Positions 11,601 to 23,600 of a stretch of 64,000 nt of DNA are shown here, piece by piece. The translations under genes and the position numbers were made by a program. Source of the stretch: Icerya purchasi. Its lineage: Eukaryota > Arthropoda > Insecta > Hemiptera > Monophlebidae. Under the pieces are notes generated by a model that saw only the letters and a program-made list of their open reading frames with translations, had not been told where the DNA came from and made no database searches. Each line of letters opens with the position of its first letter. Within the stretch, counting starts at the first letter, position 1. The stretch is from assembly GCA_039619475.1 (NCBI GenBank), contig CM077115.1:501973352-502037351 (forward strand), written 5' to 3'.

Positions 11601-14600
11601 CGTGTGGTATTAAGCAAATAGTTAATCTGTTACAGTATTTGCTTTAGCTTTTGTTGTCTAGAAAGTTTCATGTTTTGTTAAGTTTTGAAATTTGTATATA
11701 CATTGTGTTTTGCTCGAATAGTTTTTAAAAGTTAAATTATCGTGTATTTCACTTGTACTCTACGTCTTATACTGGAAAACAACGTATACATGAAAAATTA
11801 TCGCGTGAAAGTGAAATTAAATTATAAATACATATCACTTATATCGAATCAAATGTTAAGTGAAAAATTAATCTTTGATCTAACGAATAAATTCATTGTA
11901 AAAAAATTAGTAATAATTAGCAAAGAATAGCGCATTTAATGCGCCGGATGGAGATATAGTTTTTTTCTCGACCAGTATTTTGCTACGTAAAATAAAAAAA
12001 TTATGTAAGAAAAAATATTTACTTTTCAATGACTTAATATATTCTGTTTCAAATGATTTATATAAAGAAAATGCCAATGTCAATACATGTGTATATAGAT
12101 ATTTTTTAGTAGTAAGTTTTGCTTGATATATTGCATAAAAATTTTTTTTATGCGTTTAAGATTGAGTTCTTTACTAAATATAAAGTTTTAATTTCGTAGG
12201 AGAAGTAATTATTCATCGTTTAAATTGGCAACATGTGTGGAATTTACCACCCCCAGAAAAAAATGTAACGGTTAAAATGTTGACTTGGGGCCCAGACGGA
12301 AGAGTACTTGCTATTGCATATAGCACTGGTAACTTTATATTTTTTATTTTTGTATTTTTATTTTTATTTTATTATAAACTTATTAATTATCTTAATTTAT
12401 TATCCATTTATTATTTTAACTTTAATTCCATTTTGTATTTTTATTTTAATAATCCACAACGTCACTTTTATTAATAAGTATTTGCCTTTTTGATTTATCT
12501 GACCCTACAGTAGTTTTCCTGGTTTGTTTTTTTAACGTATTGTGTGTTAATAATAGTCGAAGAATTTGGTTTTTCATGATTGTTTTTAAAACTTTCTTCA
12601 GAAAGTCTAATCTGTTATGCTATGACTTAATTTTCTTTTGTTCCTAGCTTTTGTCATTTGGTTAACTTATGCGCGTGTTCTTTTATTTTATAAAAGTAAT
12701 ATCAACGCTGACCACCAAAAATAAATCTAAAAAAGCTATGTACACCTTCTTATCTTCGTAACACTGTTTCTTCGCCTACTGTTACTTGACTATCGGTACA
12801 CTGCTGGCGAGTATCTACGCTTCACGCAGATACATTAATATGCGAATATGGATTATGGCTGTCCCGACTTTGCTTCGCTTGTACACTCAACATATGAGTG
12901 TCTACGTTAACTGATTTCGCTGAGCTGTTGGTCGGCCTTTTTTTTCGCGTTTAAAAAAATAAACCAGCGTGAAAGCGACTTGTTTATTCATTTTATTGTA
13001 TAGAAAGTGGTTTCACAGAGGCGGGTACAGTGTTTACATTTACACATCGTTGACTGTATTTACAATATTACTAACATCATATATAACATTTATGCAATTT
13101 ACATCATTTACAACGTTGACATCAGAGGTATGTGTGGAAATCGAGAGGAGAGGACGATGCGTACTAAGGTAGGAGATGTAATGGCGCGTTCCGAGTGCGT
13201 CGACGTATCGTGAAAAGACAGCGCGATACACATCGAATTGCGCGATATAGAAATTATTGGATCGTTCTTCAATTCCAGTCTGAGTTCGGTGTGCATAAAT
13301 TCGACGAATGCGGGATCGTGCGACTCTCGTAAATTCAAGTTAAGATTACCATTGAAAACTATGGGAAAATCTTGGTAACTAAATTCCTCGAGAATTTTAA
13401 GCAAAGCATTTAATTTCGGACTATAAGCTATGCGGTTGAGAAAGAAGAATTCTTGAATGCGTTTGAACGAATTGTTTAGCGATGTGTAGACCGATACGAA
13501 CAGGGCGCGTTTTCGATTCATAGTAGTCTCCGCGGAGAAAATGTAGCCGGCGTCGTCTCCATCCTCTTGACCTGCATTTCGGATTAATGGAATTTTAACA
13601 GATTGTATTCGACAGATTGCAGAGTGTCTGAATGTGCCATATTTTTCCAAATGGCCACTCTGTCTGATCAAACTGTATCATTTGAATCGTGATACTGTGC
13701 GGAAACCTGTATTTTGAGCGGGTGATCGTTTTCCATCCATGTCTCCGATAGCGCGAATAACTTGCAGCGTGACAGCACAAAATTCGAATTGATATCTAAG
13801 GAATACACGTTCAGCGATTTAGTATTTAACGCGCATAGCAAAAGCGAAAGAAACGCTTCAAACTTTTCTAAACCGATAGTTTTCGAACTGAAAGTCGTAT
13901 CACGTATAAATGTGGAAAGTTTTTTGCTCAGTTGTTCGTCTCGGTTTCTTTTCGCGATTCTTGTATCAAATCCGCCTTCGATTTTAGAGACATAACGAAT
14001 ATTGCTGTGTATAACTCAACTTGTTATTACTACACAGGGTGTGGAACGAGAAGTCGCATCATAGGGAAAAGTATATAAAGTGTAGCTGTGCACGTTATAA
14101 CATGTACACGCCATGCAAAATCGGCTAACAACGATAATATAAGCCGACCGCTGAATTACAATTAGAAGTTGTAATAAACGAAAACGTACACACGATGGCG
14201 CATGCGTATTATATATTAATTACAATGTAATTCTTAGGCTACCCCCCATTCGAAAAAATGTCCCAATTTTATGTAACGCTAAATGTCCCAAGAAAATGTC
14301 CCAATTTTATGTAACGCTAAATGTCCCAAAAAAATGTCCCAATTTTATGTAACGCTAAATGTCCCAAAAAAATGTCCCAAAAAAATGTCCCAGAAAAATG
14401 TCCCAATTTTATGTAACGTTTGGTATATTTTGTAGGATTTTTGTTATTGTTATTTAAAAAATGTCACAATTTTATGTAATGAAATATGTAACGAAAAATT
14501 TAACGAAAAAATGTCTTAATTTTATATAACGGAAGTTAAATGTTAGAATAGGATTTTTGTGGTTATGTTATTTTTTGTGTGTGTTGATGCCAGCAAGAAT

Positions 14601-17600
14601 TGCGTTGTAAATTTTGATAATTTTATACAAAGTATAGAAGAGAAAGAGACAGAAATGAAAGCAAGAGGGGTCAAGGGGCGCAGCCCCTTGCGAGGCCAAA
14701 GTGGCCGAGTTATATATATATATATATATATACTAGCTGACCCAGCCACGCGTTGCTGTGGCTTAGTAGTTATAATAGATTAAATTAATTTTTTACTTAT
14801 TATTTTGATGCAACCAAATTAATTTTTACTAATAAACCTGAAATTATTTAGCCGATTTTGAATCATATGTAGAGAATGAAATTATCCAACTAATATACAC
14901 TTATTGAATTTACATTTTATTTATCTAATCTTTAACTTTAATCTGTAATTAATGACTTATTTACACAATATACTAAATAAATTAGTTACATAAAAATTAA
15001 ATGTTATAAATGAGGCAAATAACATTGGTTTCGAACTATTAGTTATATTATTTTATAAAATTGAAAATTATCTAAGCACTAATTTGTGCACAATGTTCTT
15101 GGTCAACTTGTCTTTTGCTAACACGAATAGACACTTGATGGTGTTCCCCCCACACGTGAGCAGGCAACATGCGTTTATTCTTGCAATTTCTTCTTCTGAT
15201 TCAGTAGCTCTCATAACACGCATACGCCGTGTATTTCTGCTACGCACATTGTTGAGGTTCGATTGCCTCCGCGGCATTATCTTATACTGAAATATAAAGC
15301 AACTTAGATGTCCAACAATGTCAGAGAGTTGTATCACTGCCACACTATTGTTGTCGGAATATTAAAATCAATTTTTTTTTTTTTTTTATCAAGGCAGGAC
15401 GTTTATTAAATACACTGAAATATAAATAAATTAAATGCCGCACAATATCGCACAATATTTTTCTTTTTTTCCCTAAACAACAACTCCGTAATAACGCGAA
15501 CTTTTTTGTAAACGACAGAGCGAAAAAACGTTTATTTAATCATTCATCGATAATAACGCCATGCGCCAGCGATAAACCTGGTTGCATTTCGATTAACATC
15601 GCACGATACACAAAAGTCGCCACGAAAAGTAGGTGGTGCTCAAAAAATAATAAAACTGTCAAAATTTGTTTTATTTAATATAACAAATATTTATGTAAAT
15701 AATTAAAGCAAAAAGTAATAGCCAACAATTAAATTTGTTTTTTTTTAATTGATTGATTAAATTATTTAATATAACAAATATTTATGTAAATAATTAAAAC
15801 AGAAAGTATTCCATCTCTTAAGAGTTGGACCAAATTGCATGTACTTTCAAAATTTTATAAAAATCGGTTAAGTAAATTCCGAGTTTATCCTGCACAAACA
15901 TAAAGACACGGGATTTTTATATATATAGATATATATGATGATATCATGGTGACATTCCGTGTGCCATGGCCAGTGTGATAGACAAATATTCGAAATGACC
16001 GGGGCCATTAGACATATTCATGTCAAATGATGAATTTTTATCACTCGTTAGTTTACTTGATTCTTATTAATTGTTTTAAAATAATTTAATTAATAATAGG
16101 TACTAAATATTTCTTCACTTTTATGAGTACGAAAGCAGCGCTATGAAATTTCAGAAATCGTGTTGGGTAAATCACTGTAACGCTGACATCAGTTCGTTTT
16201 GCTTCTTTCTTAGTTCGCATTGATATATACGACGTCGTTAAGTTCAGTTCAGTCGATGAACGAATACGATATCTTTACCGAAAATTGAATAAAAACATAA
16301 AATTTAAATTGAATACTCGTATTATTTATAATTATTTAAATATTTAAAATTTAAAATTTTTCGAAACACTACGTTCGGTTAGACCCTGGTGGTCAATGTG
16401 TCAGAGCACATGACAATTCTTGAAGCACGAGGTTTTACGCAGAACAGTTTAAAATTATTTAAAAACATTTTTATTTTTTTTTTATTTTTTTTTTATTTTT
16501 TTTTTATTTTTTTTTTTATTTTTTTTTTTTCCAATGTGCACCTGTAATGTATTAACAATTAGCACATGTGCGGGAGCCTATTAACAGGAATTTATAAGTT
16601 ATTCAGCAGTAGCTCCTTTGAGCAGTCAGCTGTGTGCTAAGTTGTTCAGGTTACTGATATACTGAGGATATCACGGCACAACCTCCTTCCTAGCCTTCTG
16701 CGCGGTCTGTCCGGTAGCGTTGTTGTGAACATTCTTCGAATTAACGGGTTTTCATGCATCTGTAACGCCTGATAAAAGTTTTGATAATTTTGTTGATAAA
16801 TTTCTGCTACTGTTTTCACGTTCAAGTCATGATGTATTTGTTCATTGCTTACGTAATATGGAGCATTACACATTGACCTCAATGTTTTCGACTGGAATTG
16901 TTGAATACGTTTACAGTTAGTTTTTGCGGAAGTACCCCACAGTTCGATTCCGTATTTCCACTTTGAGGCCAGAATTGTATTATATATTAGGACTTTGTTT
17001 TCCAAAGATAAGTTAGATTTTCTTCCAATTAAGTAGTATAAGGCTCTTGTACATGCATCGAGGTTTTTACGTAAATGCAATATATGCGGTAGCCAAGTGA
17101 GCTTTCTGTCTAAGATTATGCCCAAGTATTTAATTGAATTTAACTGTGGAATTGGTTCAAGTTCATATAGAACTGGTGGACACACTCCTTTGCGTAGAGA
17201 GAAAGTTATACTGGCCGATTTTGTTGAATTAATTTTTATTTTCCACTTTGTGCACCATCTTCCTAATACCTTAAGGTGCTGTTGTATTAACTGGGCAGCA
17301 ATTTCCGGTCTCCTATCCGCAGCCATAAGAAGCATGTCGTCCGCATATGTGAAGACTGATGAATACGCTGTTGTTGGAATATCCGCAGTGAAGATGGAGT
17401 ACAATACTGGACCAAGCACACTGCCCTGTGGTACAGAGGCTAATATCGGGTACCAATCAGAGTATTCGGATTTGTGACGTATTCGGAAAGTTCTAGCTTC
17501 AAGGTATGAAGCTAAGAGAGTGAAAATTTTCGCTGGAAACGATTTTTTAATCTTGAATAGTAGTCCTTGATGCCAGACCTTATCGAAGGCCTGACTCACG

Positions 17601-20600
17601 TCAAGGAAAACAGCTGCACAGTAACGACCAGTTTGAAAGCAAGAAGAAATCGCATCAACCACCCGATGACACTGGTGGATAGTGGAGTGACGCTTCCTGA
17701 ATCCGAATTGATGAGTAGGAATTAATTTTGATTCTTGTATCGTTATCTGCATTCTCCGCAAAATAAGTGATTCTAAAATTTTTGCCATTGAGCACAGGAG
17801 ACTTATGGGTCTATACGACGAAACTTTATTAGCTGGTTTGTTAGGTTTCAGAACCATAATTACCACTGACCTCTTCCAAGCTTCAGGGAAGTAAGAAGTG
17901 CGAATTACAGCGTTATACAGGTGAAGGATTTGAATAAGAACACTTCTGTTTAGGTGTTTTAGTATATCATTGGTTATATCATCACAGCCTGCAGCTTTGT
18001 TGGCTGGTAAACGCCGAATTTCTTGCTCTACTTCTGTAAGTGAGAATGTTTTAACTGGCGGAGAGGATTCAAGTGGAATTTTTAAGTATTGTTGAACTTG
18101 TTCCTCAAAATTTTTGTTTTGCATTTCTCCGTGCGGCTTGAAAACTCCGGATAAGTGCTCAGCAAAGAAACATGCTTTCTCGCGTTCACTTCTAACCCAT
18201 TTCCCAGAGTCATTTTGCATAGGATAGTCTGAGTTATGTTCTTTCAGGATGCTTTTTGTTGCATTCCAAAGTGTATTGTCTTTTGTGCTTAGTTTTTTAA
18301 GATGTATTTGGAAAGATGCATTTTTGTATTCCATGATTTTAGTTTTCATATTGTTTCTTAGAAGATTGTATACTTTACGATTGCTTGGGTATCTGAAACG
18401 CTGCCACTTGGCTCGTGCTCTTCTAGTTGCAGCTATGAGCTCGCGAATTTCTGCTGGAAGACTGTGCACTTTACGTTTGTTGAAACTATTTGGAAAATTT
18501 GTGGAGTTTTTAGCACTTAGTTGTATGGATTCAGTTAAATATTCCACTCGGCTGTCAATATCTTGTTTTGTTCTAAGAGAAACGTTGGTTAAACAGTTGT
18601 TAAGGAGAGCATTAAGTAGATCCCAATTTGTTGTTTTATTCGTTAGCTGCTGCTTAGAATAAGTTTCTATAGGGATAGAATCTATTATTAGTTTAACAGG
18701 AGCGTGATCCGAGGATAAGTCCGCCGTGGATTTGCAAGAATGATAATATTTTTTTACACCTTTAGCAATATAGAAGTCAAGTATGTCTGGCAACCTGTTT
18801 GCGTGCGATGGCCAGTATGTGGGTTCATCCGAGGCTATAATATGTAGGCCTAAATTTTGAATGATTTTCCTGAAAATTTTACCTCTGGGGTTTGTTAGTC
18901 TTGATCCCCAGTAAGTATGTTTAGCGTTGAAGTCGCCTCCGCATATATAATTTCTTCCCATTTTTATTAGATGTTGAGCAACTTCATTCTCAGTTATTTT
19001 GTAGCCTGGGAGGCAGTACATTGCTGCGAGTGAAAAATCAAATCGAGAACTGTTTAACGTGATTGAGATAGTTTGAATTTGGGGAGAGGAGCTGGAGTAA
19101 GAAAGAAAGTGTTTTATTTCCTTTCTTATTAGAATAGCTGCTCCGCCGTGAGCCGTTTCATCCGGATGACTACAATTGTAAGTGATATAATCAGCTATAA
19201 AGAATCTATTATTTGGAGTTAAGTGCGTTTCCGTTATTAACGCTACGTCAATTCGTCCTTGTTTAAGAAAAATCTCCAATTATTTAAAATTCTAAATTGT
19301 TTATAAGTTAAAATTAGCGTAAAAACACAAAATAAATAAATATTTAATGTAAGAAAAGTAATAAAGATGTTAATTGATAAAATCAGTGATTTCTTAAACT
19401 TTTCTCGACATAAAATTTGCTGCAGAAGATAGCTTTCTGAAAAAGTTTGTCGATTATCAACTTTCGTACACTTGACTTTGGATAGAACACAAATGATAAT
19501 GCATTAAAATGAACGAAAAAGTTCGTTTTTTCTTTCGAGTGGGAGGAACGATTAATAAATAAAGTTAAAATTATCGTTGCATTATTGATTCCAGATGAAA
19601 TATTTGTGGTAAACGTAGAAAAAAAATTGGTCACGAATAAAATGAAAATGGGAAGCGCTATATGTTTTCTGCATTGGACTGAAGAACAAGCAGACATAGA
19701 CCGAGAAAGGCAACATAATTTGGTGGTATGATTTATTTTTTTTTTGCTCTCATTATTTTTGTTACCAACATCGTCAGATGAGAGGCTTTAGAGAATAATT
19801 TTTAGGATCGGTCACCGATAAAAATTGCGCACTTAAAGAAGATTACAGTGTATATTTAAAATAATGATTCTTTTTGCATTAGTTTTTATTGTTTTAATAT
19901 ATTACTTTTATTTCGATAGATTATAAATATTTAAAAGGTTAAATAAAGAAAATGTGAATAATGTCTATCGGTAATTTAAAAAATTAATAGCGACTAAAAA
20001 TTTAAAAATTATGTTAATTTGGATAATTACGAAACTATAACGTGATTAAGGATTAAATAGATTTAAAAAATGAAAAATTATGGTTTAAAAAACCAAAAAA
20101 TTAGCTGAATTACAATATTCCGAATGTTATATAGTCACCTGTATAGTTCTATCAGTAAAATAATGACCAAATTTTATTGGTAAAGTTTTAAAATTTAAAA
20201 AATACATATATGTTTTACGAATAAATTCAATTTAAAAAAATAGTTAATTTAATTTGTCTTTAATTTTTTTCTATTTTATTATTCTTTTACTTTTTTAAGT
20301 TTACGACCGAAAAATATACAAGTATGGAGTATCGGATGAAAATGAATCAGCAAAATTGAACTGATTAATTCAAAAAGATGGAAAAGGCTTCTCCTTTTAA
20401 GTTAATAAGAACATTTAGATACAATTGTTCATACAGTCTGTCGATTTGAGCCAGATTGTTACATCTTTTATTTTCAGCTATGAAAATTTTGATTTTTTTT
20501 GTTAACAATTGATGCACAAAATTCTTAAAAACGTCTCTCGATCTTACTGCTTATTGAAATTTTGTGAATTTTATATATATATATATAAAAAAAAAAAAAA

Positions 20601-23600
20601 TGAATGTTATAATTTATTCATCATATTTTTGTGATATTTTCTGAAGGGGACAATTTATATGTGCATAATTTTTTACGTAATTTAAAATTGAGATGGGCAT
20701 TTAAATATTACATTTGAGCATTCAGATTAATAGCATTTGCAAAACGAAGATTTTTATTAATTTGTATGAAAAATATATAAACTACAATTAAAATGATAAA
20801 TATCGATTATTAAAATGTTTGCTCAACATATTTGCGCCTTAAAAAATTTTAGGAGACATATTGAATAATATAATTAAAATAGTTTTGTTTACATTTCGTA
20901 TATAGTTTTTACAACTTAAAAATTTAATTGCAGAATCATTTTATTCGATATAATCGCAGAAAATAACATGTTTCCAAAATGTCCTTTAAAATTACTTAAA
21001 CGCGTTAGAATTAACAAAAAGAGTAGTAATTACTAGTGATAGAAGCTTTACCGAGATTTTGATCTTATTCAATTACGTCTGATTCAGTTCCTATCAGTTT
21101 ATTGATCATTGTGAGTTGTGTTATTATTAATAGCGCAGAAATAGACGCATATTGCTAATTTGGACATTCACAAAAACGCAGATTAACTTTTTTTAGGATT
21201 ATTTAAAATTATATAATCTTGATTTTATTTCTCTTGGCGAAAACGTATAACATTTTTAAGGAGTTATACGATTCATTTCCCGAAAAGTGGATTCGTAAGA
21301 AAAAATTTAATGAATAATTTAAGAAAAAATGTGTTAAAGAAAACGTAAATTGGTACGAAGGAATTTTCATAAAAACTCCAAACATTAATAATGTTTTAGA
21401 ATTAGTAAACTTGGTTTTATAAACGATTTTACATCGTGAGAAAGAATATTACTCTATTAAAGAGTTTTCTGTATGTTGTTAAAGATTTGGTCCGGAGTTT
21501 TTCTGAAAGCTATACTAATGAAAAATCGATAATTTTTGGCGAAATGTGTATCAAAAAAGAGAAAAACTGAACCGATATTTATTTCGAAGGTTATGATTAA
21601 AAAAAAAAAAAAAAAAAGTTTATATTAATTTTAGATACAAGAATTATTTGATATCAATTAGAAACAATTTAATTATTGATAGAAATAATTTAATAATTGT
21701 AGATTATAAAGATTTTATATCGATTTAAGGATATTGTATTGTAGGTTGTAAAATAATTAACTTGATTTACAGGGATACCTCTATAAGTATATTTTTGAAG
21801 TTACGATGAGATTAAAAATGTATAAATGAGTAAAAAAAAAAATGAGGAAATTTTATGACTAATAATCTAAAGTAATTTTGTTGTATTAGTCATATTAAAA
21901 ACATTAATAACATACCGTTTATGGAAGTTTACGTTTTTGCGGATGTATTTGTCGTGTGTGAGTTCTTACAGCACATTTTCCAAAATCTCGCTGATTGTAT
22001 ATGATATTGTAATTTTATTACGATTTTACTGCGTTATTATTAATTTTTCGTCAAACATATACTGTCCGGCATTTTTTTTTTTTTACTAATTTCTAAGTAT
22101 TCAGGTTCTATAGCTGCACATTTTTTAAAACCTCTTTTACTGCGTTAAAACATTAATCACTACTGATAAAAATAATTTTCTGATTTTCGTTCTTTTTTTC
22201 CCCTTACAAACGCTTAAAGTTTTATTAACAATTGGTTTATTTTTCCTTTAATTTTTTAAAAATGTTTTTTATTCGAAACGTAAATGTTATAAATACACGT
22301 GACCGTAAATTACTTGGTTAGCCAGCTGTAGCACAACCAGATAATTTCGGTATGTACCAGGCTGGTATTTAAAATGGTGTACATAAAATGTTCTGAATGA
22401 AAAATTAGATATTAAAGTACATATTTTTGCATTTTATAAAAAAAAAGGTATTTCTACCGTGAAAATGAAAATTAACCGTTATTTGAATTGTTTAATTTTC
22501 CTCAGTGCTGCAATTAAATATTGGCCTTTTCAAATTAAATGAAAAGGAGATTTGATAGAAAATACAAAAATATTATATATTCTGATAGTTTGGAAAAACT
22601 TATAAAAATGATCGGTCTGATTTTTAGAATTGGTGATACAATTGTTAATTAGTGAATTTTACATATTTAGAGCAACAGAAGTGAAGAGCACACACATTTG
22701 GTTTAAGCATTCAATAATTTTTCTTATAAATGGCACTAAATAAAATAAACGATGCTTTGTTGAAGGCTTTTTGCAAATATGCCTATTTAATGAATAAACT
22801 AATTTGAATAACTTTAAAACTGCGGGTTTGAAATTGATTCTCTATTTTGTGTTATTTGGGCTAATTATTCCTTCTTTCGATGAAACAAACTGTTTTTTAA
22901 AATTAATTTTATGTTGGTTTTCTCGATGAATTTTCGTATGTCCGGAAACAATGGATTATGTTGTGAAACGTGATAATTTTAGTTTTCCTATTAGTTTTAT
23001 GCATAAAATTTCGACATTTTTTTCTATTTTATTAAGTAATTACATTTAGGTATCTTTTCAATTATTGCTCGAATCGAATTCAGTGCTTCATTTTTTTTGA
23101 AACTACCTTAACTAGCCTTGCTACATATGTTTATAATATTATGAATTTTAGATGGCCGATACAGAATACGTTATGGAATTGCCGGCTTTTATGGGTTGCG
23201 ATGGAAACGAAATATCGAACGAAATTTTCATTAAATTGAAAACACAGAAAAGACTTAATTTTTTAATAATCGGTTTGGATAGCGGAGAAGTGAAAATAAA
23301 CGTTTTCGGCATAATTACGTGCGGCCGTGTCAATATAAAAAAAATATTAACAGTCGCACCAGCGCAATCTTCTTTTACGATAGCATACGCTAATATATCG
23401 GCTAGTTTGAGGCAGTTATTCGTTCTGTTGAAGATTGCTGCCAGCGAAGCGGAAGACAGCGGCGACGAATTACGTTGTTTGGTATTTGATATTAGTCAGC
23501 TGGCTGAGTACGCCAACGATTTGTTTACGTTGGCACATCAGCTGGCGCGTATATTACGTGTCGTCGATTACATCGATTACGCGGTAAATTCCATAATCGA

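Noticed and set aside
17097..17477. Plus-strand frames within the Jockey region (also 18249-18662)
   Set aside because: Antisense shadows of the intact ORF2; no independent motif.
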